64,000 nucleotides of DNA from Siphonodentalium dalli (taxonomy: Eukaryota > Mollusca > Scaphopoda > Gadilida > Siphonodentaliidae), in NCBI GenBank assembly GCA_032622095.1, contig CP136068.1, forward strand, positions 188,845,309 to 188,909,308. Reading direction: 5' to 3'. Below, in pieces: positions 47,701 through 62,800 of this stretch. Positions within the stretch are counted from its first letter, which is position 1. The number at the start of each line of letters is the position of its first letter. The notes below the pieces were generated by a model. The model was not told the DNA's origin. It searched no databases and worked only from the letters and a program-made list of their open reading frames with translations. The translations under genes were made by a program, and so were the position numbers.

Positions 47701-50700
47701 TCGGATGCGTTTTATTTACAAACTAAGTTGTAGATTTCAGAAAATAATTTCGTTGTATGTAACCAACTGTACTGTTGGTGTGTGCATAATATATATTAAT
47801 TCCAAGATAGATTATGGTGAATGGTTCCGAGCTGCGAGCATTACATTAAGTTGGTGTGAGCTCTCTTGAAGAGCGTAGTTGCATGAGCATGTACTAGTAC
47901 TAGTAAGTGGCTAATAACCATACCTTTGAAGAGTATTCATATTATTGTAAAAAATATCGTAAATGGGTATCTAAAATGGACGTGTCCATCGCGAAATTAA
48001 TGATTATAACAACGAGGCGCGTTCACGTGGTGTTAGCGAAATCCTAAGGTGGAGTTGCGTTTATATTATTATAAAAATTCAATATCATGCATCAATATAT
48101 GCTATCCCCTAAAAGTCACGGAAACAAATTCGTTTTATATAACCAACTGTAATGTTGGGGTGTGGATATTATATCTTAATTCCAAGATAGATTATGTTGA
48201 ATGGTTCTGAGCTGGGCCATACCATTAAGTTAGCGTGAACTCTGTTAAAGAGCGTTGTTGTTTGAATGTGTAAGTGACTCAACATAAAAGTTTATAAATT
48301 ATCGTAAATGGGTATCAAAAATGGACATGCCTACCGCGAAATTAGTGATTATAACAAAGAGGCGCGTTCGCGTGGTGGTAGGAAAATCCTAAGGGGTGTG
48401 ATTATATCATTATAAAAATTTAATTTCATCGCCAATGTGTTCTATAACCTAAAAGCTACGGAAACAAATTCGTGCTATATGACCAGCTGTACTGCTGGGA
48501 TGTGGATGCTACATATTAATTCCAAGATTGATTATGATGAATGCTTCCGAGCTGCGGCCATTATTTAGGTTAGTATGGGCTCTTATAAAGAGCGTTGTTA
48601 CTTGAGCATATAAGTGATTAAAACCATATCATTAAAGAGTATTCATAAAATTGTAAAATATTGTAAACAGGTATCAAAATGGACGTGATCATTCCGAAAT
48701 TAATGATTATAACATACCGCTATTACCATTTATAATTGTTATATATGCTAGGAATCAAATTACCTAATATAACCAACTATACTGTTGGAAGTAATGTTAG
48801 TCTATGTGTCAATTAGCAAAAGTGTAATAATAATGAACTCAGTGCCACCATCTGTGATATATGTAGGTATACATGCATATATACATATTTAACACGTGCA
48901 ATCAATAAGTTTTGTAACTAGTTTTGTAACTAGTAATTTTTTGCAACCATGTACATGCCATCGGTACCTGTATCGCACTAATGCCAATATGGCCGATCTG
49001 AAGTACATAACGTCATGAAGATCAACAAATGAACGGGTACTTAAAATAAGAACGAGTCTGTCTATTAACTAAAGGTATAATAAACTGAATATAACAAGAG
49101 TGTGAAATTAAGTCGTCAAACGTTTAAAAACGAATGTTGCGTGTTGCCAAAAGCCTCACCGACGGATAGTATATGTGTTATGGTTTATGGCAATTATGCC
49201 AAAGGGGATGTCAGGAATGATAACTTATTGGCAAGGTCCGCAAGCACCACACCGACACACCGAGCAGGCAGATAAAAACCCGCGTGATGCATCGACTGGT
49301 AACCGGAAGGCGTGAACCCACGGCTATCTAAAAGTCAACAAAAACAGTTAGGATAGTAGAACGGTTGATTATTCATCGGTTATGTGAAGTTTTAATTATG
49401 CGATAATAGTATAAGGCATATACATGTATATATTGAGTATACAGAGAAGTTACACACCCATAGTTACACAAATATAGATAAAGGTCATCGTAGCATGCAT
49501 TGGATGAGTATATATACCTGTAGTTCCCGATAAATATAGTTAAAGGTCATCGTAGTGTGCATTGGATGAGAATATATACATGTAGCTCCCGATAAATATA
49601 GTTAAAGGTCATCGTAGTATATTAGATATGGATATTGTTTGCAAATTCCCAAATATATGTTTATGACGTATATTACCACATTTCCATCCATAGTTATGAT
49701 GCATAGTAACCCTCCCCATTTATGTATGATGTATACGACGCACATCTTACAGTTATAATGTATATCACTCCTTTCCCATTTCATAGTTAAGTTCTATGCC
49801 AACATGTTAACGTGTATGTCAGATATGATAGTTTGGGCAAACTATATATAGTTGAAGGTTATCGTCTCTTATTGGACGAGCAGTTACTCATAATATCGTT
49901 AAGGGTTATCGTTGCCCATAGGATGAAAATTGTTAGTAAATTCATAAATATATGGATAGAGTTAAATGGTTTCCATAGATGCATACATACAGCAACAGTT
50001 TATCGCTGTCAGATATTATATATTTTGATTTTATAAACCTTATTATAAATGGCACACCCTTTTCTGGTGGTATGTTTATGTATATGTTTATTGTTATGCA
50101 GTGTTTGACTATCAGTATATCCTGATGGTTTTGGAGGAAAAATAATTAACCAATTTTGGAAAATGTTTACTAAGACCATGTCCAAAAGATAGCATTTAAA
50201 AAGTTGGGATCGAAAAAACTATACCAGCAAAGAGTTCTCAAGAGCATAACTCTGGTATAACAGACATCAAATACAGCCTGTTTGTGTGATAGGTTTCGGC
50301 CCTTAATGCTCGACCTAATTGGTCACCAGAGAGGGGCCGTATAGAACAAATTACCATTCTATACCTCCAGCTGGAAAAATGTGGCCAAAATTTCCCTCTC
50401 CATCAAAATACATGACGTCAAACTAGATAAAAAATCCGCGCGAACGAGAGTCTCTCATACCGGTAAACACGAGTCCGTTAATTGTTTAGATTTTACACGA
50501 TATATTAACACGAGATTCGTGTGATGAACGAGGCGCGTTCACGTGGTTGTAGGGAAATCATACATGGGGGGAGTTGTGTTTATATTTTATAACAAATCAA
50601 TTTCATGCGATAATGTACGCTATAACTGAAAAGCTATGTTTACCTTTTTATAAGAATATAGGTCAGAGTCCTCATATGTGGTCCCTCACGTAATATATGA

Positions 50701-53700
50701 TGTCCGTGCGGCATATATGGCTGATTTTAGAAAACACTACATATGTCATGGTACTGAATACAAATGTGTAGTCTACCCCAAGATGGCTGTCACAGCTCTG
50801 AAGTACCAGACGTTACAGAAACACGTCACAACCACGCGCTCCGGTATGACGTACTTACCAGTGACGGTCACAAGTCAGGTGGCGTGCAAAAATTATTTAA
50901 AGGGATATATATCGGATGCGTTTTATTTACAAACTAAGTTTGTAGATTTCAGAAAATAATTTCGTTGTATGTAACCAACTGTACTGTTGGTGTGTGCATA
51001 ATATATATTAATTCCAAGATAGATTATGGTGAATGGTTCCGAGCTGCGAGCATTACATTAAGTTGGTGTGAGCTCTCTTGAAGAGCGTAGTTGCATGAGC
51101 ATGTACTAGTACTAGTAAGTGGCTAATAACCATACCTTTGAAGAGTATTCATATTATTGTAAAAAATATCGTAAATGGGTATCTAAAATGGACGTGTCCA
51201 TCGCGAAATTAATGATTATAACAACGAGGCGCGTTCACGTGGTGTTAGCGAAATCCTAAGGTGGAGTTGCGTTTATATTATTATAAAAATTCAATATCAT
51301 GCATCAATATATGCTATCCCCTAAAAGTCACGGAAACAAATTCGTTTTATATAACCAACTGTAATGTTGGGGTGTGGATATTATATCTTAATTCCAAGAT
51401 AGATTATGTTGAATGGTTCTGAGCTGGGCCATACCATTAAGTTAGCGTGAACTCTGTTAAAGAGCGTTGTTGTTTGAATGTGTAAGTGACTCAACATAAA
51501 AGTTTATAAATTATCGTAAATGGGTATCAAAAATGGACATGCCTACCGCGAAATTAGTGATTATAACAAAGAGGCGCGTTCGCGTGGTGGTAGGAAAATC
51601 CTAAGGGGTGTGATTATATCATTATAAAAATTTAATTTCATCGCCAATGTGTTCTATAACCTAAAAGCTACGGAAACAAATTCGTGCTATATGACCAGCT
51701 GTACTGCTGGGATGTGGATGCTACATATTAATTCCAAGATTGATTATGATGAATGCTTCGAGCTGCGGCCATTATTTAGGTTAGTATGGGCTCTTATAAA
51801 GAGCGTTGTTACTTGAGCATATAAGTGATTAAAACCATATCATTAAAGAGTATTCATAAAATTGTAAAATATTGTAAACAGGTATCAAAATGGACGTGAT
51901 CATTCCGAAATTAATGATTATAACATACCGCTATTACCATTTATAATTGTTATATATGCTAGGAATCAAATTACCTAATATAACCAACTATACTGTTGGA
52001 AGTAATGTTAGTCTATGTGTCAATTAGCAAAAGTGTAATAATAATGAACTCAGTGCCACCATCTGTGATATATGTAGGGTATACATGCATATATACATAT
52101 TTAACACGTGCAATCAATAAGTTTTGTAACTAGTTTTGTAACTAGTAATTTTTTGCAACCATGTACATGCCATCGGTACCTGTATCGCACTAATGCCAAT
52201 ATGGCCGATCTGAAGTACATAACGTCATGAAGATCAACAAATGAACGGGTACTTAAAATAAGAACGAGTCTGTCTATTAACTAAAGGTATAATAAACTGA
52301 ATATAACAAGAGTGTGAAATTAAGTCGTCAAACGTTTAAAAACGAATGTTGCGTGTTGCCAAAAGCCTCACCGACGGATAGTATATGTGTTATGGTTTTA
52401 TGGCAATTATGCCAAAGGGGATGTCAGGAATGATAACTTATTGGCAAGGTCCGCAAGCACCACACCGACACACCGAGGCAGGCAGATAAAAAACCCGCGT
52501 GATGCATCGACTGGTAACCGGAAGGCGTGAACCCACGGCTATCTAAAAGTCAACAAAAACAGTTAGGATAGTAGAACGGTTGATTATTCATCGGTTATGT
52601 GAAGTTTTAATTATGCGATAATAGTATAAAGGCATATACATGTATATATTGAGTATACAGAGAAGTTACACACCCATAGTTACACAAATATAGATAAAGG
52701 TCATCGTAGCATGCATTGGATGAGTATATATACCTGTAGTTCCCGATAAATATAGTTAAAGGTCATCGTAGTGTGCATTGGATGAGAATATATACATGTA
52801 GCTCCCGATAAATATAGTTAAAGGTCATCGTAGTATATTAGATATGGATATTGTTTGCAAATTCCCAAATATATGTTTATGACGTATATTACCACATTTC
52901 CATCCATAGTTATGATGCATAGTAACCCTCCCCATTTATGTATGATGTATACGACGCACATCTTACAGTTATAATGTATATCACTCCTTTCCCATTTCAT
53001 AGTTAAGTTCTATGCCAACATGTTAACGTGTATGTCAGATATGATAGTTTGGGCAAACTATATATAGTTGAAGGTTATCGTCTCTTATGGACGAGCAGTT
53101 ACTCATAATATCGTTAAGGGTTATCGTTGCCCATAGGATGAAAATTGTTAGTAAATTCATAAATATATGGATAGAGTTAAATGGTTTCCATAGATGCATA
53201 CATACAGCAACAGTTTATCGCTGTCAGATATTATATATTTTGATTTTATAAAACCTTATTATAAATGGCAACACCTTTTCTGGTGGTATGTTTATGTATA
53301 TGTTTATTGTTATGCAGTGTTTGACTATCAGTATATCCTGATGGTTTTGGAGGAAAAATAATTAACCAATTTTGGAAAATGTTTACTAAGACCATGTCCA
53401 AAAGATAGCATTTAAAAAGTTGGGATCGAAAAAACTATACCAGCAAAGAGTTTCTCAAGAGCATAACTCTGGTATAACAGACATCAAATACAGCCTGTTT
53501 GTGTGATAGGTTTCGGCCCTTAATGCTCGACCTAATTGGTCACCAGAGAGGGGCCGTATAGAACAAATTACCATTCTATACCTCCAGCTGGAAAAATGTG
53601 GCCAAATTTCCCTCTCCATCAAATACATGACGTCAAACTAGATAAAAAATCCGCGCGAACGAGAGTCTCTCATACCGGTAAACACGAGTCCGTTAATTGT

Positions 53701-53704
53701 TTAG

Positions 53705-53804
53705 NNNNNNNNNNNNNNNNNNNNNNNNNNNNNNNNNNNNNNNNNNNNNNNNNNNNNNNNNNNNNNNNNNNNNNNNNNNNNNNNNNNNNNNNNNNNNNNN
53801 NNNN
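53705..53804. other. Assembly gap of exactly 100 N
   Basis: One hundred Ns, the conventional length for a gap of unknown size. It separates the macrosatellite from the minisatellite, so their adjacency is a scaffolding claim and not sequenced. Confidence 0.98.
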
Positions 53805-56800
53805 ACATGGCTTGTGGTTGACTATATATAATACATGGCTTGTGGTTGACTATATGTATATATAATACATGGCTTGTGGTTGACTATATGTATATATAAT
53901 ACATGGCTTGTGGTTGACTATAGATAACACATGGCTTGTGGTTGACTATATATAATACATGGCTTGTGGTTGACTATACGTATATATAATACATGGCTTG
54001 TGGTTGACTATATGTATATATAATACATGGCTTGTGGTTGACTATATGTATATATAATACATGGCTTGTGGTTGACTATATATAATACATGGCTTGTGGT
54101 TGACTATATGTATAGATAATACATGGCTTGTGGTTGACTATATGTATATATAATACATGGCTTGTGGTTGACTATAGATAATACATGGTTTGTGGTTGAC
54201 TATATATAATACATGGCTTGTGGTTGACTATAGATAACACATGGTTTTGTGGTTGACTATAGATAATACATGGCTTGTGGTTGACTATATGTATATATAA
54301 TACATGGCTTGTGGTTGACTATATATAATACATGGCTTGTGGTCGACTATATATAATACATGGCTTGTGGTTGACTATATATAATACATGGCTTGTGTTG
54401 ACTATATATAATACATGGCTTGTGGTTGACTATATATAATACATGGCTTGTGGTTGACTATAGATAATACATGGCTTGTGGTTGACTATATATAATACAT
54501 GGCTTGTGGTTGACTATATGTATATATATACATGGCTTGTGGTTGACTATATGTATATATAATACATGGCTTGTGGTTGACTATATATAATACATGGCTT
54601 GTGGTTGACTATATATAATACATGGCTTGTGGTTGACTATATGTATATATAATACATGGCTTGTGGTTGACTATATGTATATATAATACATGGCTTGTGG
54701 TTGACTATAGGTAATACATGGCTTGTGGTTGACTATACGTATATATAATACATGGCTTGTGGTTGACTATATGTATATATAATACATGGCTTGTGGTTGA
54801 CTATAGATAATACATTGGCTTGTGGATGACTATATATAATACATGGCTTGTGGTTGACTATATGTATATATAATACATGGCTTGTGGTTGACTATACGTA
54901 TATATAATACATGGCTTGTGGTTGACTATATGTATATATAATACATGGCTTGTGGTTGACTATATATAATACATGGCTTGTGGTTGACTATATGTATATA
55001 TAATACATGGCTTGTGGTTGACTATATGTATAGATAATACATGGCTTGTGGTTGACTATATGTATATATAATACATGGCTTGTGGTTGACTATATATAAT
55101 ACATGGCTTGTGGTTGACTATATATAATACATGGCTTGTGGTTGACTATATGTATATATAATACATGGCTTGTGGTTGACTATATGTATATATAATACAT
55201 GGCTTGTGGTTGACTATATGTATATATAATACATGGTTTGTGGTTGACTATATATAATACATGGCTTGTGGTTGACTATATATAATACATGGCTTGTGGT
55301 TGACTATATGTATATATAATACATGGCTTGTGGTTGACTATATGTATATATAATACATGGCTTGTGGTTGACTATATGTATATATAATACATGGCTTGTG
55401 GTTGACTATATGTATATATAATACATGGTTTGTGGTTGACTATATATAATACATGGCTTGTGGTTGACTATATATAATACATGGCTTGTGGTTGACTATA
55501 TGTATATATAATACATGGCTTGTGGTTGACTATATATAATACATGGCTTGTGGTTGACTATATATAATACATGGCTTGTGGTTGACTATATATAATACAT
55601 GGCTTGTGGTTGACTATATGTATATATAATACATGGCTTGTGGTTGACTATATGTATATATAATACATGGCTTGTGGTTGACTATATGTATATATAATAC
55701 ATGGCTTGTGGTTGACTATATATAATACATGGCTTGTGGTTGACTATATATAATACATGGCTTGTGGTCGACTATATATAATACATGGCTTGTGGTTGAC
55801 TATATATAATACATGGTTTGTGGTCGACTATAGGTAATACATGGCTTGTGGTTGACTATATGTATATATAATACATGGCTTGTGGTTGACTATATGTATA
55901 TATATATACATGGCTTGTGGTTGACTATATGTATATATAATACATGGTTTGTGGTTGACTATATATAATACATGGCTTGTGGTTGACTATAGATAATACA
56001 TGGCTTGTGGTTGACTATATGTATATATAATACATGGCTTGTGGTTGACTATATGTATATATAATACATGGCTTGTGGTTGACTATATGTATATATAATA
56101 CATGGCTTGTGGTTGACTATATATAATACATGGTTTGTGGTCGACTATAGGTAATACATGGCTTGTGGATGACTATATATAATACATGGCTTGTGGTTGA
56201 CTATATATAATACATGGATTGTGGTTGACTATATATATAGATAATACATGGCTTGTGGTTGACTATATGTATATATAATACATGGCTTGTGGTTGACTAT
56301 AGATAATACATGGCTTGTGGTCGACTATATATAATACATGGCTTGTGGTTGACTATATGTATATATAATACATGGCTTGTGGTTGACTATAGATAATACA
56401 TGGCTTGTGGTTGACTATATATAATACATGGCTTGTGGTTGACTATATATAATGCATGGCTTGTGGTTGACTATATGTATATATAATACATGGTTTGTGG
56501 TCGACTATAGGTAATACATGGCTTGTGGTTGACTATATGTATATATAATACATGGCTTGTGGTTGACTATATATAATACATGGCTTGTGGTTGACTATAT
56601 ATAATACATGGCTTGTGGTTGACTATATATAATACATGGCTTGTGGTTGACTATATATAATACATGGCTTGTGGTTGACTATATATAATACATGGCTTGT
56701 GGATGACTATATATAATACATGGCTTGTGGTTGACTATATGTATATATAATACATGGCTTGTGGATGACTATATGTATATATAATGCATGGTTTGTGGTT

Positions 56801-59800
56801 GACTATATGTATAATATAATACATGGCTTGTGGATGACTATATATAATACATGGCTTGTGGTTGACTATATATAATACATGGCTTGTGGTTGACTATATA
56901 TAATACATGGCTTGTGGTTGACTATATGTATATATAATACATGGCTTGTGGTTGACTATATATAAATACATGGTTTGTGGTTGACTATATATAATACATG
57001 GCTTGTGGTCGACTATATATAATACATGGCTTGTGGTTGACTATATGTATAGATAATACATGGTTTGTGGTTGACTATATGTAATACATGGCTTGTGGTT
57101 GACTATATGTATATATAATACATGGCTTGTGGTTGACTATATATAATACATGGTTTGTGGTTGACTATATATAATACATGGCTTGTGGTTGACTATATAT
57201 AATACATGGCTTGTGGTTGACTATATGTATAGATAATACATGGCTTGTGGTTGACTATATGTAATACATGGCTTGTGGTTGACTATAGGTAATACATGGC
57301 TTGTGGTTGACTATATGTATATATAATACATGGCTTGTGGTTGACTATAGATAATACATGGCTTGTGGTTGACTATATATAATACATGGCTTGTGGTTGA
57401 CTATATGTATATATAATACATGGCTTGTGGTTGACTATATATAATACATGGCTTGTGGTCGACTATATATAATACATGCTTGTGGTCGACTATAGGTAAT
57501 ACATGGCTTGTGGTTGACTATATATATAGATAATACATGGCTTGTGGTTGACTATATATAATACATGGCTTGTGGTTGACTATATATAATACATGGCTTG
57601 TGGTTGACTATATGTATATATAATACATGGCTTGTGGTTGACTATATGTATATATAATACATGGCTTGTGGTAGACTATATGTATATATAATACATGGCT
57701 TGTGGGTTGACTATATATAATACATGGCTTGTGGTTGACTATATGTATATATAATACATGGCTTGTGGTTGACTATATATAATACATGGCTTGTGGTTGA
57801 CTATATATAATACATGGCTTGTGGTTGACTAATATATACATGGCTTGTGGTTGACTATATGTATATATAATACATGGCTTGTGGTTGACTATATGTATAT
57901 ATATAATACATGGCTTGTGGTTGACTATATATAATACATGGCTTGTGGTTGACTATATATAATACATGGCTTGTGGTTGACTATATGTATATATAATACA
58001 TGGCTTGTGGTTGACTATATATAATACATGGCTTGTGGTTGACTATAGGTAATACATGGCTTGTGGTCGACTATATGTATATATAATACATGGCTTGTGG
58101 TTGACTATATGTATATATAATACATGGTTTGTGGTTGACTATAGATAATACATGGCTTGTGGTTGACTATATATAATACATGGCTTGTGGTTGACTATAT
58201 GTATATATAATACATGGCTTGTGGTTGACTATATGTATAGATAATACATGGCTTGTGGTTGACTATATGTATATATAATACATGGTTTGTGGTTGACTAT
58301 ACGTATAGATAATGCATGGCTTGTGGTTGACTATATATAATGCATGGCTTGTGGTTGACTATATATAATGCATGGCTTGTGGTTGACTATAGGTAATACA
58401 TGGCTTGTGGTTGACTATATGTAATACATGGCTTGTGGTTGACTATAATAATACATGGCTTGTGGTTGACTATAGGTAATACATGCTTGTGGTTGACTAT
58501 ATGTATATATAATACATGGCATGTGGTTGACTATAGGTAATACATGGCTTGTGGTTGACTATATGTATATATAATACATGGCTTGTGGTTGACTATATAT
58601 AATACATGGCTTGTGGTTGACTATATATAATGCATGGTTTGTGGTTGACTATATATAATACATGGCTTGTGGTCGACTATATATAATACATGGCTTGTGG
58701 TTGACTATATATAATACATGCTTGTGGTTGACTATAGGTAATACATGGCTTGTGGTTGACTATATGTATATATAATACATGGCTTGTGGTCGACTATATG
58801 TAATACATGGCTTGTGTTGACTATATGTATATATAATACATGGCATGTGGTTGACTATAGGTAATACATGGCTTGTGGTTGACTATATGTATATATAATA
58901 CATGGCTTGTGGTTGACTATATATAATACATGGCTTGTGGTTGACTATATGTATATATAATACATGGCTTGTGGTTGACTATATATAATACATGGCTTGT
59001 GGTTGACTATAGGTAATACATGGCTTGTGGTTGACTATATATAATACATGGCTTGTGGTTGACTATATATAATACATGGCTTGTGGTCGACTATATATAA
59101 TACATGGCTTGTGGTTGACTATATATAATACATGGCTTGTGGTCGACTATATATAATACATGGCTTGTGGTCGACTATATATAATACATGGCTTGTGGTT
59201 GACTATAGGTAATACATGGCTTGTGGTTGACTATATGTATATATAATACATGGCTTGTGGTTGACTATATATAATACATGGCTTGTGGTTGACTATATAT
59301 AATACATGGCTTGTGGTCGACTATATATAATACATGGGCTTGTGGTTGACTATATATAATACATGGCTTGTGGTCGACTATATATAATACATGGCTTGTG
59401 GTTGACTATATATAATACATGGCTTGTGGTTGACTATATATAATGCATGGCTTGTGGTTGACTATATATAATACATGGCTTGTGGTTGACTATATATAAT
59501 ACATGGCTTGTGGTTGACTATATATAATACATGGCTTGTGGTTGACTATATATAATACATGGCTTGTGATGACTATATATAATACATGGCTTGTGGATGA
59601 CTATATATAATACATGGCTTGTGGTTGACTATATATAATACATGGCTTGTGGTTGACTATATATAATACATGGCTTGTGGTCGACTATAGGTATATATAA
59701 TACATGGCTTGTGGTTGACTATATATAATACATGGCTTGTGGTCGACTATAGGTATATATAATACATGGCTTGTGGTTGACTATATGTATATATAATACA

Positions 59801-62800
59801 TGCTTGTGGTTGACTATATATAATACATGGTTTGTGGTTGACTATAGGTAATACATGGCTTGTGGTTGACTATAGGTAATACATGGCTTGTGGTTGACTA
59901 TAGGTAATACATGGCTTGTGGATGACTATATATAATACATGGTTTGTGGTTGACTATAGGTAATACATGGCTTGTGGTTGACTATATATAATACATGGCT
60001 TGTGGGTGACTATATGTATATATAATACATGGCTTGTGGTTGACTATATGTATATATAATACATGGCTTGTGGTTGACTATAGGTAATACATGGCTTGTG
60101 GTTGACTATAGATAATACATGGCTTGTGGTTGACTATATGTATAATGTAATACATGGCTTGTGGTTGACTATATATAATACATGGCTTGTGGTTGACTAT
60201 ATGTATATATAATACATGGATTGTGGTTGACTATATGTATATATAATACATGGCTTGTGGTTGACTATATATAATACATGGCTTGTGGTTGACTATAGAT
60301 AATACATGGCTTGTGGTTGACTATATGTATATATAATACATGGCTTGTGGTCGACTATATATAATACATGGCTTGTGGTTGACTATATATAATGCATGGC
60401 TTGTGGTTGACTATATATAATACATGGCTTGTGGTTGACTATATATAATACATGGCTTGTGGTTGACTATATGTATATATAATACATGGCTTGTGGTTGA
60501 CTATATATAATACATGGCTTGTGGTCGACTATATATAATACATGGCTTGTGGTTGACTATAGATAATACATGGCTTGTGGTTGACTATATGTATATATAA
60601 TACATGGCTTGTGGTTGACTATATATAATACATGGCTTGTGGTTGACTATATATAATACATGGCTTGTGGTTGACTATAGGTAATACATGGCTTGTGGTT
60701 GACTATAGATAATACATGGCTTGTGGTTGACTATATGTATATGTAATACATGGCTTGTGGTTGACTATATATAATACATGGCTTGTGGTTGACTATATGT
60801 ATATATAATACATGGATTGTGGTTGACTATATGTATATATAATACATGGCTTGTGGTTGACTATATATAATACATGGCTTGTGGTTGACTATATATAATA
60901 CAATGGCTTGTGGTCGACTATAGGTATATATAATACATGGCTTGTGGTTGACTATATGTACAGATAATACATGGCTTGTGGTTGACTATAGGTAATACAT
61001 GGCTTGTGGTTGACTATATATAATACATGGCTTGTGGTTGACTATATGTATATATAATACATGGATTGTGGTTGACTATATGTAATGCATGGCTTGTGGT
61101 TGACTATATATAATACATGGCTTGTGGTTGACTATATATAATGCATGGCTTGTGGTAGACTATATATAATACATGGCTTGTGGTCGACTATATATAATAC
61201 ATGGCTTGTGGTCGACTATATATAATACATGGCTTGTGGTCGACTATATATAATACATGGCTTGAGGTTGACTATATATAATACATGGCTTGTGGTCGAC
61301 TATATATAATACATGGCTTGTGGTCGACTATATATAATACATGGCTTGTGGTCGACTATATATAATACATGGCTTGTGGTTGACTATATGTATATATAAT
61401 ACATGGCTTGTGGTTGACTATATATAATACATGGCTTGTGGTCGACTATATATAATACATGGCTGTGGTCGACTATATATAATACATGGCTTGTGGATGA
61501 CTATATATAATACATGGTTTGTGGTTGACTATAGATAATACATGGCTTGTGTTGACTATATATAATACATGGCTTGTGGTTGACTATATGTATATATAAT
61601 ACATGGCTTGTGGTCGACTATATATAATACATGGCTTGTGGTTGACTATATATAATACATGGCTTGTGGTCGACTATATATAATACATGGCTTGTGGTAG
61701 ACTATATATAATACATGGCTTGTGGTTGACTATATATAATACATGGCTTGTGGTTGACTATATATAATGCATGGCTTGTGGTTGACTATATATAATGCAT
61801 GGCTTGTGGTTGACTATATATAATACATGGCTTGTGGTTGACTATATATAATACATGGCTTGTGGTTGACTATATATAATACATGGCTTGTGGTAGACTA
61901 TATATAATACATGGCTTGTGGTTGACTATATGTATATATAATACATGGCTTGTGGTTGACTATAGATAATACATGGCTTGTGGTTGACTATATGTATATA
62001 TAATACATGGCTTGTGGTTGACTATATATAATACATGGCTTGTGGTCGACTATATATAATACATGGCTTGTGGTCGACTATATATAATACATGGCTTGTG
62101 GTTGACTATAGATAATACATGGCTTGTGGTTGACTATATGTATATATAATACATGGCTTGTGGTCGACTATATATAATACATGGCTTGTGGTTGACTATA
62201 TATAATACATGGCTTGTGGTCGACTATATATAATACATGGCTTGTGGTAGACTATATATAATACATGGCTTGTGGTTGACTATATATAATACATGGCTTG
62301 TGGTTGACTATATATAATGCATGGCTTGTGGTTGACTATATAATAATGCATGGCTTGTGGTTGACTATATATAATACATGGCTTGTGGTTGACTATATAT
62401 AATGCATGGCTTGTGGTTGACTATATATAATGCATGGCTTGTGTTGACTATATATAATACATGGCTTGTGGTTGACTATATATAATACATGGCTTGTGGT
62501 TGACTATATATAATACATGGCTTGTGGTTGACTATATATAATGCATGGCTTGTGGTTGACTATATATAATACATGGCTTGTGGTTGACTATATATAATAC
62601 ATGGCTTGTGGTTGACTATATATAATGCATGGCTTGTGGTTGACTATATATAATACATGGCTTGTGGTTGACTATATATAATACATGGCTTGTGGTTGAC
62701 TATATATAATACATGGCTTGTGGTTGACTATATATAATGCATGGCTTGTGGTCGACTATATATAATACATGGCTTGTGGTTGACTATATATAATACATGG

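Larger units (their letters stand above)
29925..53704. repeat. 3,208-bp macrosatellite, 7.4 direct units
   Basis: Units begin with 'ATGTGTTATGGTTTATGGCA' at 29925, 33133, 36341, 39549, 42757, 45965, 49173 and 52385; the last is cut at the scaffold gap. Units 1-6 are exactly 3,208 bp and almost identical (for example two substitutions seen in unit 2, near 33317 and 33932). Units 7-8 carry many single-base indels. Each unit has three 62-bp repeats near its start and three to four diverged ~345-bp subrepeats in its second half. No frame longer than about 80 codons exists in units 1-6 and none is recognisable, so I call no gene. It is not rDNA, 5S, histone or snRNA by inspection. Confidence 0.95.

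Noticed and set aside
29925-53704. Recurrent 60-80-codon open frames in every macrosatellite unit as a gene array
   Set aside because: They persist only because units are near-identical copies; they overlap on both strands, lack known motifs, and subrepeats do not preserve them. One (31447-31686) is kept only as a weak exon candidate.
29925-53704. rDNA, 5S, histone or snRNA tandem cluster
   Set aside because: No sequence resembling conserved rRNA, 5S, histone or U-snRNA cores was seen in the 3,208-bp unit.
53536-53865. 109-codon open frame spanning the N gap
   Set aside because: It exists only because Ns were translated as unknown residues; it has no biological support.
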